From the NCBI GenBank assembly GCA_030431975.1, contig JAUIHP010000020.1:62001-126000 (forward strand): 64,000 bases of DNA, read 5' to 3'. Under the pieces are notes generated by a model, which was given only the letters and a program-made list of their open reading frames with translations, had not been told where the DNA came from and did no database searches. Below, one piece after another: positions 1-7,775 of the stretch. The position numbers and the translations under genes were made by a program. This DNA is from a bacterium (GTDB taxonomy: Bacteria; Eisenbacteria; RBG-16-71-46; CAIMUX01). Positions within the stretch are counted from its first letter, which is position 1; the number at the start of each line of letters is the position of its first letter.

Positions 1-1
1 A

Positions 2-1072
2 ATCGAGGAGAAAGCCACGGTGGCGGCCCGGCTCGACCGGGCCGGGTCTCCCCTTCTGGCCAAGCTGACCTTGGGCGCGTTGGCGTGGGGGGACGTCTGG
101 TTCGGCGGAACGACGAAGAATCCGTGGAATCCGGAGCAGGGTTCCAGCGGGTCGTCGGCTGGACCGGCGGCGGCGACGGCCGCGGGGCTCTGCCCGTTCG
201 CTATCGGGTCGGAGACCTGGGGCAGCATCGTCTCCCCTTCGACCCGGTGCGGCGTGACGGGACTGCGCCCCACTTTCGGGCGGGTCAGCCGTGCCGGCGC
301 GATGGCGCTGAGTTGGTCGATGGACAAACTGGGTCCGATGGCTCGGAGCGCCGAAGACTGCGCTCTTGTCCTTGCGACCATTGAAGGCGCAGACGGACTC
401 GACGCCACCGTGCGGCCCCGCCCGCGTCTGACCTGGCCCCCTCGCCCGGTCCGGGAGCTTCGCGTCGGATTCGTCCCCGAAGCCTTCGAACGGGATCGCG
501 GCGAAGGGATCGAGGACGAAGCCGTCCGTCAGGGAGAACTCGAGTGGCAGCGCAATGACGACCAGGTGCTGGAAATCATGCGAAAGGCGGGTCTCACGCT
601 ACGACCGGTGTCGTTGCCGAAAGACATTCCGGTCGGTCCACTCTCGACGATTCTGACCGCCGAAGCCACGGCCGCTTTCGATGACCTGACGCGATCCGGA
701 CGTGACGATGACCTGGTGCGACAGGAGCGCTACGCCTGGCCCAACGTGTTCCGACAGGGTCAACTCATCCCGGCCGTCGAGTACATTCGCGCCAATCGAG
801 TCCGCACCTTGCTTCGTGCCGCTTGGGAGGAAGCGCTGCGGGACGTCGACGTCCTGGTCTCCCCAAGCTTTGGCGGCGATCTGCTTCTGGCCACGAACCT
901 GACCGGACATCCGGCCCTCTGCCTTCCCAACGGGTTTCGGCAGGACGGGACGCCGACCAGCATCACCTTTACGGGAAAGCTCTTCGGAGAAAGCGACCTC
1001 GTCTCGCTGGGAATGCTCTATCAGGCGGAGACGGACCACCATCGACAGCGTCCGCCCATCGCAACGGGGTAG
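2..1072 (+). CDS. Amidase signature family enzyme, 5' end cut by window edge
   Basis: The last 356 residues of an amidase-signature (AS) hydrolase; the reading frame is open from base 2, so the true start lies outside. AS enzymes hydrolyse C-N amide bonds with a Ser-cisSer-Lys triad. All three elements are visible: Lys in LLAKLTLGALAWG (fragment residue about 21), the Gly/Ser-rich loop GSSGSSAGPAAA (about 47-58) and the nucleophile Ser in SETWGSIVSPS (about 75). The usual GTDTGGSI here reads GSETWGSI, a variant seen in non-GatA amidases. No gatB or gatC is nearby, so it is probably a general amidase and not the Glu-tRNA amidotransferase. The substrate cannot be told. It converges with the PAP2 gene. 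Confidence 0.85.
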   Translation: MEEKATVAARLDRAGSPLLAKLTLGALAWGDVWFGGTTKNPWNPEQGSSGSSAGPAAATAAGLCPFAIGSETWGSIVSPSTRCGVTGLRPTFGRVSRAGAMALSWSMDKLGPMARSAEDCALVLATIEGADGLDATVRPRPRLTWPPRPVRELRVGFVPEAFERDRGEGIEDEAVRQGELEWQRNDDQVLEIMRKAGLTLRPVSLPKDIPVGPLSTILTAEATAAFDDLTRSGRDDDLVRQERYAWPNVFRQGQLIPAVEYIRANRVRTLLRAAWEEALRDVDVLVSPSFGGDLLLATNLTGHPALCLPNGFRQDGTPTSITFTGKLFGESDLVSLGMLYQAETDHHRQRPPIATG

Positions 1073-1122
1073 ACACGACGAGGTAAAACACGACGAAGTA
1101 GACACGTCGAAGTAGACGCAAC
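1069..1122. repeat. Short imperfect tandem repeat after the amidase stop
   Basis: The end of the amidase gene runs into three to four imperfect copies of a unit of about 14-16 bases reading roughly gtagacacgacgaa. It lies in the 128-base space between two converging genes. No hairpin followed by a T run is visible. It may be simple slippage sequence. Confidence 0.5.
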
Positions 1123-1200
1123 GGAGAGTCGGACAGACCGGAGCAATCCGGGTCACACGTTGTTTCGGATCAGACGCGGAGCGAACCGCAACCGGGACGG

Positions 1201-1821
1201 CTACTCCGATGGGCCCTTGTCCTGCGACGCCTCGACTCCCGGTGGCTCCTGGACCCCGGTCCGTTTCTTCGCGCGCCGACCCCAGAGCGAGACCAACCTG
1301 TTGCGACTCCAAATGACGAGAAGCCCCAAAGCCACGCCGAGGACGGCGCCGAACAAGGTGTCACTCGGATAGTGAACACCGACGTAGGGGCGTGAGTAGG
1401 CGATGAGAAACGCCAACACGAACAGATAGGGACCGAACCTGGGTTTGAAGTCGCGAAGGACGGTGGCCACGGCAAACGCATTGGCCGCATGGGAGGAAGG
1501 AAAGGACCCACTCCGTGCCTGCTTCTCGAGAACAAGACGGACCTCTTCTGCGTGTGCGAAACAGGGACGAACGCGATCGAAGAGTGGCTTGAGATATCCG
1601 GCGGAGATCTGGTCGGAAAGAGCGACGGCAATCCCGAGAGTGAGTGCCGCGATCCGTCCCTTCTTCCCTCCAAAGAGAATGAGAGCCAGACCTGCGACGA
1701 TGAAGTAGATCTCGCGGCCCGGAGGATCGGTCAACCAAACGAAGAACCGGTCGAGCACCGGATGGGTCAGCGTTTGATTGATGGCCAACAGAACAGCGAG
1801 GTCCAGGCTTTCCCAGTCCAT
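1201..1821 (-). CDS. PAP2-family membrane phosphatase (BcrC/UppP-like)
   Basis: A 206-residue integral membrane protein with five to six hydrophobic segments. The three PAP2 phosphatase signatures are present in order: KPLFDRVRPC (KX6RP, about residues 77-86), GSFPSSHAANAFA (PSGH-type, about 107-119) and SRPYVGVHYPSD (SRX5HX3D, about 144-155). The family dephosphorylates lipid pyrophosphates. Small bacterial members such as BcrC act on undecaprenyl pyrophosphate in peptidoglycan recycling or on phosphatidylglycerol phosphate, and the substrate cannot be chosen here. The ATG start has a good ribosome site (GAAGGAGGGTCCTC). It stands alone, transcribed divergently from the YfiH gene. Confidence 0.88.
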   Translation of the reverse strand: MDWESLDLAVLLAINQTLTHPVLDRFFVWLTDPPGREIYFIVAGLALILFGGKKGRIAALTLGIAVALSDQISAGYLKPLFDRVRPCFAHAEEVRLVLEKQARSGSFPSSHAANAFAVATVLRDFKPRFGPYLFVLAFLIAYSRPYVGVHYPSDTLFGAVLGVALGLLVIWSRNRLVSLWGRRAKKRTGVQEPPGVEASQDKGPSE

Positions 1822-1893
1822 GAGGACCCTCCTTCGCGGCAGACTCTACGCAGCTTTCGACAGAGGAACCACCCCGGAGGTGTTCAGGCCGGA

Positions 1894-1940
1894 ACTCAGG
1901 GCGGACTCAGGGCGGACTCAGGGCGGACTCCGGACGGGGT
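1894..1940. repeat. 11-bp tandem repeat, three perfect copies
   Basis: The unit ACTCAGGGCGG is repeated three times perfectly (1894-1926) and continues in a degenerate form (ACTCCGGACGG). It lies in the 276-base divergent space between the PAP2 phosphatase and the YfiH-family gene, where promoters for both would be expected. Confidence 0.75.
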
Positions 1941-2000
1941 CCGGGCGGGGTCCGGCAAGGTCAGTCGGGGCCGAGCGGGATCGGGCGAGGTCAGACTCGT

Positions 2001-2050
2001 CGGTCACGCTAGACGGTCACGCTAGACGGTCATGCTCGAAGGTCACGCTT
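2001..2050. repeat. 13-bp tandem repeat upstream of the YfiH-family gene
   Basis: The unit CGGTCACGCTAGA occurs twice perfectly (2001-2026) and is followed by two degenerate copies (CGGTCATGCTCGAA, GGTCACGCTT). It ends about 50 bases before the YfiH-family start, so it could be part of the promoter region. No -35/-10 pair stands out next to it. Confidence 0.7.
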
Positions 2051-2097
2051 GAGTTCGGGCTGGACAACGTTTCCCTTGGTGCGTTTCTCTTTGCTCA

Positions 2098-2820
2098 ATG
2101 AGTTCCACGATTCAAACGGTCGGCTCGCCCGCCGGAGCTTTGGGCGACGTACGAGCCTGGGTCACCGAACGGCACGGGGGGGTCTCCCCCGCTCCGTACG
2201 ACAGTCTCAACGTGGGGACGCACACCGATGACGACGTCGCGAACGTCGAAGAGAACGAGCGCAGAGTTCGTACGTCTCTCGGGTTGGGCCGACTGGCCAA
2301 GGTTCGGTTGGTGCATGGAGCCCGCGCCGTCACGACGCGCGAAGAAGGCCATCACGGCGAGGCCGACGCGCTCCTGACGGACGACTCCTCACTTGCGCTC
2401 GGGATCACGGTCGCCGATTGCTACCCCGTCGCCTTCGCCGCGCCCGGATGGAAGGGTTTGGCCCACTGCGGCTGGAGGAGCGTCGCCGCCGGACTCGTCG
2501 AGGTCATGGTGAAGTCTCTGGCAAACTCCGGTGTCCCCGCGCCGGAAGTCTCCGCCTGGATCGGACCCGGGATCGGACCCTGTTGTTTCGAAGTTGGAGA
2601 GGAAGTCGCGCAACAGTTCGCGCCGCAGCACATCCGGACAACGGACGGTCCCCGCCCCCACCTCGACCTCGCCGCAGAAATCTTCGGTCGTTTGCAACAA
2701 GCCGGCGTGGACGAAAATCGGATCACGCGGTCGGAACTCTGCACCGCATGCAACACGGACCGGCTTTTCAGTCATCGCAAGGAAGCGCCGACCGGGCGGA
2801 TGGGCGCCTACGTCCTTTAG
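2098..2820 (+). CDS. pgeF: YfiH/PgeF-family multicopper-like purine nucleoside phosphorylase
   Basis: A 240-residue protein of the Cu-oxidase_4 (YfiH, LACC1-like) family. Members are reported as purine nucleoside phosphorylase/adenosine deaminase and, in E. coli, as an editor of peptidoglycan precursors (PgeF). Visible signatures are VHGARA with the metal His (about 79-84), ADCYPV with the active Cys (about 110-115), AHCGWRS (about 125-131; usually AHAGWRG), GPGIGPCCFEVG (about 160-171) and a C-terminal CTACNTDRLFSHR...TGRM block. The length is normal. The ATG start has no obvious ribosome site, so the exact start is less sure. It is one of very few plus-strand genes and stands alone. Confidence 0.88.
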   Translation: MSSTIQTVGSPAGALGDVRAWVTERHGGVSPAPYDSLNVGTHTDDDVANVEENERRVRTSLGLGRLAKVRLVHGARAVTTREEGHHGEADALLTDDSSLALGITVADCYPVAFAAPGWKGLAHCGWRSVAAGLVEVMVKSLANSGVPAPEVSAWIGPGIGPCCFEVGEEVAQQFAPQHIRTTDGPRPHLDLAAEIFGRLQQAGVDENRITRSELCTACNTDRLFSHRKEAPTGRMGAYVL

Positions 2821-2872
2821 CGCGTTGCGGAAGACGTTGACTGCGATCGCAGGGTTGGCCGCGTCCGGCGCG

Positions 2873-4048
2873 TCAGACCGTGATCAGACTCTGATAGAGA
2901 TCCTCATAACGGGAAACGATCGTGTCCTGGCTGTAGTGCTCGATGACATGTTCGCGCGCAGCATCTCCGATCTGCTTTCCGTAGTCCGCATTGCCCAGGA
3001 CTTCGATCGCGGTCTTGGCCATACCTTCCGTATCGTGCGGATCGGAAAGGAATCCGTTGACCCCGCTCTCGATGACCTCGCTGGTACCACCTCGGCTCGT
3101 CGCGATCACCGGAACTCCGCACGACATCGCCTCCAGCGACGAGAGCCCGAAACTTTCGTGTTCGCTCGGCAGCAGGTAGAGATCTGCACAGCCAAGGATG
3201 TCGGCCATTCCCTCGCGAATCCCGAGGAAGTGAACCTTGTCCTCCAGGCCGGCGGCTCGCACCAGCTCCTGCGTTTCCCCGCGCTCAGGGCCGTCCCCAA
3301 CGAGAATGAGCCGCGCGCGGATGCGTTTGGACAGAAGCGCAAAGGTCTCGACCACCGCGGGCAGATTCTTCACCGGCCGGAAGTTCGAGGCATGCAGCAC
3401 GATCTTTTCCGTCGGATCGACGCAAAACGGAAGATTGCGTTCCCGTGGACGGAAGAGGCCGGGGTCGACGAAGTTCGGAATGACCCCGATCTCCCGTTCG
3501 ACGGAAAAGGACTCGAGGGTGCGGCGCCGCAGGAAGTCGCTGACCGCGGTGACCCGATCGCTCTCTTCGATAGAGAAACGCGTGATCTTGTGGAACGACG
3601 GCTGCACGCCGACGAGGGTGATGTCGGTCCCGTGCAGCGTGGTCACGATGGGAAGACTTCTGGGGGCCATCATGGCCCGCGCCAGATAGGCCGCCGTGGC
3701 ATGCGGAATCGCGTAGTGAACGTGAATGACGTCCAGCCCGTGAAGGTCGGCGACTTCGCTGATCTTGACGGCGAGACTCAGGGTGTAGGGCGGATGATGG
3801 AAGACTGGGTAGTCATCCGTTTGCACCTTGTGGAAGAAGACGTTGCTCTCGAATCCCTGCAGGCGGATCGGCAACGAATAGGTGATGAAGTGAACCTGCC
3901 AACCTCGGTGGGCCAGCGCCAACCCAAGCTCGGTGGCGACGACGCCGCTCCCTCCCGAACTTGGATAGCAAACGATTCCGATGCGTCCCGGCGAGTCTCC
4001 CAACGTCGAGTTCACGGGTGATCTGCGGCTCGTATCGACATCCACCAT
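2873..4048 (-). CDS. bshA: BshA: N-acetyl-alpha-D-glucosaminyl L-malate synthase
   Basis: A GT4-family retaining glycosyltransferase (391 residues) that makes GlcNAc-malate from UDP-GlcNAc and L-malate, the first step of bacillithiol synthesis. The family marks are strong: IGIVCYPSSGGSGVVATELG near the N-terminus, FITYSLPIR, VIHVHYAIPHATAAYLAR, TLHGTDITLVG, and the GT4 donor-site block LPSEHESFGLSSLEAMSCGVPV. The start has a good ribosome site (GGAAGGAGTGACGAG). It begins four bases after the bshC stop, so the two are co-transcribed behind a methyltransferase. The N-acetylglucosaminyl-malate deacetylase bshB is not in the window and must be elsewhere. Confidence 0.95.
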   Translation of the reverse strand: MVDVDTSRRSPVNSTLGDSPGRIGIVCYPSSGGSGVVATELGLALAHRGWQVHFITYSLPIRLQGFESNVFFHKVQTDDYPVFHHPPYTLSLAVKISEVADLHGLDVIHVHYAIPHATAAYLARAMMAPRSLPIVTTLHGTDITLVGVQPSFHKITRFSIEESDRVTAVSDFLRRRTLESFSVEREIGVIPNFVDPGLFRPRERNLPFCVDPTEKIVLHASNFRPVKNLPAVVETFALLSKRIRARLILVGDGPERGETQELVRAAGLEDKVHFLGIREGMADILGCADLYLLPSEHESFGLSSLEAMSCGVPVIATSRGGTSEVIESGVNGFLSDPHDTEGMAKTAIEVLGNADYGKQIGDAAREHVIEHYSQDTIVSRYEDLYQSLITV

Positions 4049-4052
4049 CTCG

Positions 4053-5684
4053 TCACTCCTTCCCCAAACTCGGCCCCAACCCTAGCAGCTGCCAGAGCTC
4101 GTCGGCAGAACCGTTTCCGGACTCGGACCCGGACTCGGACTCGGACTCGCTCGTCACAGCCTCCGCAACGGAACGACGAAGACTCTCCACGGCGTCCATT
4201 CCGTCGGTAGCCAGCGGCGCCCACCAGGAAAGCACCCGTTCCTGCGGCTTCTGCTTCGGCAGGACGAATTCTTCGAGACCGATGAGAGCCGGGTTCTCGG
4301 CCGCAAGCTGCTTCCGGGCCTTCTTCACCGACTCGTCTGCGATTCGTGCAAACTGATAGTCAATCTTCCCGCGCGCCGACTCGACGACCTGCTTCAGATT
4401 CTTGTCAAACTCCGACGCCGACGAACCCAAAGCTTCCAATTCATGGGATACCCGCGATCGGGCTTGGTCCAAGAGTTCCCGGAGCGACTCCGGACGGCGG
4501 GCTTCGGCCGCAGAGGCGACAAACGCCCGCGGGTCGGCCACGGCAAGCGCGTACAGCGATGACTCGTCGCCCGGCGGCGAAGCGTCCGGCGACGAGTTCG
4601 GCGGCAAGTGGTTCGGCAGTCTTGCCGAATTCGAAGTCGCTCCCAGAGCCGAAGACGCGGTTGTCACCGACGTCAGCGTCGGAACGAGCGTAGCCCGATA
4701 GCGGGGCGTAACAATCGGCTCCGGCACGCTCAGCCTCTCGTAGAGCGGGCCCAACTGTCGACGGTAGGCGATTTCGGACGGCCCCCCGATTGTCGAGAGG
4801 TTCGGCAGCAGCGCATCCTGAAGCAACGGACGAAGCACGACGTTGGGAGCGAGAAGGTCACCGGCCTGGTACCCATCCTCGATCGAGGTTCGCGTCGCGC
4901 CGCGCAGGACAAACGACGACCGGGCCAGTTCCGGCGTGAAGGCGACCGGAAGTCCCGCATCACGAAGCGCGTCTCCCCCCTGCTTCAAGTCCTCTTCCAG
5001 CGGCAAGTCGAGCGCGGAATCGAGAAACGGACGCCCTGCAGAAAGCAGATCGCGGTCCCCGCCGTCGACGACCAGGGCCGAGTCGGAGCCGAGTACGGAG
5101 TGAAGGAAGGCCGCCTGGGACTCGGCCCAGGTCTCGGCGCGGTCGAGCGAGGAGTCGATTCGTCGCAGGACCTCTTCCGAGTACGGAAGACCATCCAGGG
5201 CCGCCGCGACCTCATCCCGCAGTCCTCGTTGGCGGGAGGCCGGCAGCCGGCCGACCAACGTCCCGCCGGGTGGGACGTCTTCGTCCCGAACGCGTTGAAC
5301 CCGACCCTGTGCGTTCGGAAACCAGGAAGACGACACTTCCCCGAAGTCAGAGTCGTCCCCCACCGTCCAGAAGACCGGCAACACCACGTGACCCGTACGG
5401 CTCTCGATCGCTCGGGCCAGTTCGATGGCGGTCAGTGCTTTGTAGAGGGTGTAAAGCGGACCGCCGAAAAGCCCAACCTGTTGGCCGGTGATGACAACGA
5501 AACCACGGCCGTTCCCGACCGCTTCCACCTTCGACTCGAGTGAGGCCGGAGCGCCCAAACTGAGATTGCTCTTCCAGGCGGAACGGAGCCACGACAAGTC
5601 GAGCGAAGGTTGCGACCGATTGGGCACCCGTGAGTCGAGGCGGGTCCAATTCACGTCCAAAGAGAGTCTACGTTGCCGGATCAT
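4053..5684 (-). CDS. bshC: BshC: putative cysteine-adding enzyme of bacillithiol synthesis
   Basis: A 543-residue BshC-family protein, thought to add cysteine to glucosaminyl-malate in the last step to bacillithiol. The diagnostic block VITGQQVGLFGGPLYTLYKA (about 74-93) and PVFWTVGDDSDFGEV (about 110-124) are clear. In the families I know the second motif reads ...EDHDF.E, so His is replaced by Ser here. ATG at 5682-5684 overlaps the methyltransferase stop as ATGA, and I prefer it to an upstream GTG at 5714. Two low-complexity insertions are present (Pro/Ser-rich near the middle; Ser-Glu repeats SESESESGSESG near the C-terminus, 4120-4155). The bshA start follows four bases later. Confidence 0.92.
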   Translation of the reverse strand: MIRQRRLSLDVNWTRLDSRVPNRSQPSLDLSWLRSAWKSNLSLGAPASLESKVEAVGNGRGFVVITGQQVGLFGGPLYTLYKALTAIELARAIESRTGHVVLPVFWTVGDDSDFGEVSSSWFPNAQGRVQRVRDEDVPPGGTLVGRLPASRQRGLRDEVAAALDGLPYSEEVLRRIDSSLDRAETWAESQAAFLHSVLGSDSALVVDGGDRDLLSAGRPFLDSALDLPLEEDLKQGGDALRDAGLPVAFTPELARSSFVLRGATRTSIEDGYQAGDLLAPNVVLRPLLQDALLPNLSTIGGPSEIAYRRQLGPLYERLSVPEPIVTPRYRATLVPTLTSVTTASSALGATSNSARLPNHLPPNSSPDASPPGDESSLYALAVADPRAFVASAAEARRPESLRELLDQARSRVSHELEALGSSASEFDKNLKQVVESARGKIDYQFARIADESVKKARKQLAAENPALIGLEEFVLPKQKPQERVLSWWAPLATDGMDAVESLRRSVAEAVTSESESESGSESGNGSADELWQLLGLGPSLGKE

Positions 5685-6430
5685 TGCAGAGGCCGCCGTC
5701 CGAGAATGAGGCACCGCGAAGACTGCGACCGGGTAAACGCGCTTCCGTCGTACTCGCCCCAGATCGTTTCGATTTCCAGACCTTGTTCCACAAAGAGTTC
5801 CTTCAACTGTTCGACATCGTAGACGCGCACACGCTCCCGGTAGCGCTTCTCGACATCGTGCCCTCGGCGTACCTCGACTTGCTTTTCGAGGATGCGGGTC
5901 GCCGCATCGAAGTGGCGCCGGCTTTCGACGTGTCGATCCCCGATCGTGTCGACACTGTGAGGACGCAACCCGGCAAGAACGACGTCGGCGTTGAGAAAGT
6001 CGAGAACGAGCAGGCCGCCCGGCCGAAGAAGTTCAGCCATGCCGCGAAAGACGGCGCGGTCGACGTCGGCGTGGTCGAAGTAACCAAAGCTCGTGAAGAG
6101 GGAGAGAACGGCTCCGAAAGCTCGGGGTCGCAACGGGAGGCTCCGCATGTCCGCTCGGGCCACGCGCCGCGCGCCCACCATCTGCAGCAACTCCCAGGAG
6201 AGGTCGATCCCGACCGCGTCCGGGAAGCGTTCCGAGAGAGGACGAAGCAACCGGCCCGCGCCGCAGGCCAGGTCGAGGATCGGAGCATCCTTCGGAAGGT
6301 GCGGAGTCAGGACGGAAAGGAGCTGATCTACTTCCCGATCGTCCCGGTGCGCGTAGAGTTCGGCGTAGAAGGCCCCGAAAGCCTCGGTGAACCACGGCTG
6401 GGCCTCCGTTCTTCCTGTCGACCCTGTCAC
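5681..6430 (-). CDS. SAM-dependent methyltransferase coupled to bshC (candidate N-methyl-bacillithiol synthase)
   Basis: A class I Rossmann methyltransferase of about 249 residues. SAM-binding motif I is ILDLACGAGRLLRPL, followed by VGIDLS (acidic end of beta 2), ARADMRSLP and LRPGGLLVLDF. The GTG start at 6428-6430 is chosen because GGAGGAACGG stands just before it; the open frame continues to 6598 with unconvincing sequence. Its stop overlaps bshC by ATGA, so the pair is translationally coupled. Established knowledge: in Chlorobiaceae a SAM-dependent methyltransferase (NmbA) converts bacillithiol to N-methyl-bacillithiol. By context this gene may do the same. The substrate is inference; it could also be an unrelated small-molecule methyltransferase. 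Confidence 0.8.
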   Translation of the reverse strand: MTGSTGRTEAQPWFTEAFGAFYAELYAHRDDREVDQLLSVLTPHLPKDAPILDLACGAGRLLRPLSERFPDAVGIDLSWELLQMVGARRVARADMRSLPLRPRAFGAVLSLFTSFGYFDHADVDRAVFRGMAELLRPGGLLVLDFLNADVVLAGLRPHSVDTIGDRHVESRRHFDAATRILEKQVEVRRGHDVEKRYRERVRVYDVEQLKELFVEQGLEIETIWGEYDGSAFTRSQSSRCLILGRRPLQ

Positions 6431-6490
6431 CCGTTCCTCCGTCAAGCTTCCTCCCAGGGGCCCGGCTCTCACTCGCCCTTCCGGCTGCCT

Positions 6491-6505
6491 GTTTGGACTC
6501 CAAAC
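6491..6505. promoter_or_regulatory. Perfect palindrome GTTTGGACTCCAAAC, possible operator
   Basis: Seven-base arms (GTTTGGA / TCCAAAC) around one central base, lying about 60 bases upstream of the methyltransferase start at the head of the bacillithiol operon. Odd-centred 7+1+7 palindromes suit a dimeric repressor. No second copy was noticed in the window. The role is inference. Confidence 0.45.
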
Positions 6506-6659
6506 CATTGTCCGCGTTACGACTTCGTTTGTATCTGGTAAAACGGAACCCTCGGGCCGAAATCCGAATACAATGGGGCGGAGTGAAGGGCAGGACAAGG
6601 ATCGGATCCATGTGACCTTTCGCCGGTCTGACGCGTCTATATGTATGGCGGGCCCTCGG

Positions 6660-6688
6660 TTGACCCATGTTCGACCGGATGATAGCTT
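6660..6688 (+). promoter_or_regulatory. Possible sigma-70 promoter of the TPR gene
   Basis: TTGACC (6660-6665), a 17-base spacer and TAGCTT (6683-6688), ending about 50 bases before the ATG at 6739. The -35 is good and the -10 is weak. Confidence 0.4.
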
Positions 6689-6738
6689 GCCGCGTCGGTT
6701 GGGCCTGCGGGCCGCGAACGGGAAGGAGAATCGAGACG

Positions 6739-7683
6739 ATGACTTTGAAGCGCAAAACGAGATTCATACTGGCCACCCTGGTGTCCTGTGCCGTCCTTGT
6801 CGGATCCGCGGTCACGGGTCACGCACAAGGCACGGTCGACCCGGCTTTGGCCGAGACCTACAACGCAGGTCTCTCTGCCGCTCAGGCAGGCAACTTCGAA
6901 CTGGCCAAGACGCAGTTCGAGGCCGCCCTGGCCATCGATCCGGAATACAAGGACGCTCACTACAACCTGGCCCTCGTCCTGCAGCGGCTGAATGACAACA
7001 AGGGCGCGGCCACGCACTTCGCGAAGGTCCTGTCCGTCACGCCCAACGACAAGAACGTCCTGCGCCTTCACGCCGAGTCGCTGCACCGGGCCGCGCAGTA
7101 CAAGTCGGCCGTCGCGGCTTACGACAAGGCTATCGCCGCCGATGTCGAGAACGTCGATCTCTACTACCAGGCGTCCGACGCCGCAGCCAAGGCCTACACG
7201 ACCGAGGAAGAAACGCCCAAGGTCGTAGCCGCAATCGAGCGGGCGCTGGAGAAGGGACCCGACCACAAGTCCTACTACAGCAAGGTCGTCTCTCTGGGTA
7301 CGATCTGCAGCCGGTCCGGCGATTACGCCGGAGCGATCAAGGCCTACAAGAAGGCCTCCGAGATGAAGCCGGACGACACGACCCCGATCTACAACTCGGC
7401 CGTCGTCTACCAAAAGCAGAGTAAGTGGAACGACGCCGTCGCCAGCCTGAAGAAGGTGTTGGAACTCGACGCGGACAACAGCAAAGCGCACTACATGCTG
7501 GGCGGCATCTACTACAACAACCTGAAGAACGATCAGGCCGCTCTCACCCACTACGAGAAGGCGGCGGCGGACAAGAAGTTCAACAAGCGCAAGACCGCCG
7601 ACAAGTACGCCACGACGATCCGCGAATACCTGGAAAAGAAGCGGAAGCAAAAGGAAGAGTACGAGTCCATCGGCAATCCGTAG
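6739..7683 (+). CDS. Secreted tetratricopeptide-repeat protein
   Basis: A 314-residue protein with a signal peptide (MTLKRKTRFILATLVSCAVL... ending GHAQG) followed by about seven to eight TPR units spanning the rest, for example AETYNAGLSAAQAGNFELA, AHYNLALVLQRLNDNKGAA and PIYNSAVVYQKQSKWNDAV. TPR arrays are protein-binding scaffolds, so a periplasmic adaptor role is likely but no partner can be named. The ATG at 6739 is chosen over an in-frame ATG at 6667 because GGAAGGAGAA stands eight bases before it and the signal peptide starts there. It is a single-gene plus-strand unit with a promoter candidate upstream and an intrinsic terminator downstream (7745-7775). Confidence 0.82.
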   Translation: MTLKRKTRFILATLVSCAVLVGSAVTGHAQGTVDPALAETYNAGLSAAQAGNFELAKTQFEAALAIDPEYKDAHYNLALVLQRLNDNKGAATHFAKVLSVTPNDKNVLRLHAESLHRAAQYKSAVAAYDKAIAADVENVDLYYQASDAAAKAYTTEEETPKVVAAIERALEKGPDHKSYYSKVVSLGTICSRSGDYAGAIKAYKKASEMKPDDTTPIYNSAVVYQKQSKWNDAVASLKKVLELDADNSKAHYMLGGIYYNNLKNDQAALTHYEKAAADKKFNKRKTADKYATTIREYLEKKRKQKEEYESIGNP

Positions 7684-7744
7684 GCTCGCCACCGCACCGA
7701 AGCCGACGGTGCGGATTCGCTCTGAGTCGTCGAATGCCCTTCCC

Positions 7745-7775
7745 GACGCCTGGCCCTACCGGCCGGGCGTCTTTC
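7745..7775 (+). terminator. Intrinsic terminator of the TPR gene
   Basis: GACGCCTGGCC (7745-7755) pairs with GGCCGGGCGTC (7761-7771) across a CTACC loop with one G-T wobble, followed by TTTCGT. A smaller stem (CCGCACC/GGTGCGG, 7692-7714) lies just upstream. The loop contains the stop codon of the converging glycosyltransferase gene. Confidence 0.65.

Larger units (their letters stand above)
6431..6738. other. Divergent intergenic region, bacillithiol operon versus TPR gene
   Basis: About 308 bases without a gene. It holds a perfect 15-base palindrome at 6491-6505, a patch of lower GC at 6505-6545, and a plausible plus-strand promoter at 6660-6688 for the TPR gene. I see no convincing -35/-10 pair for the minus-strand operon. 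Confidence 0.6.
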
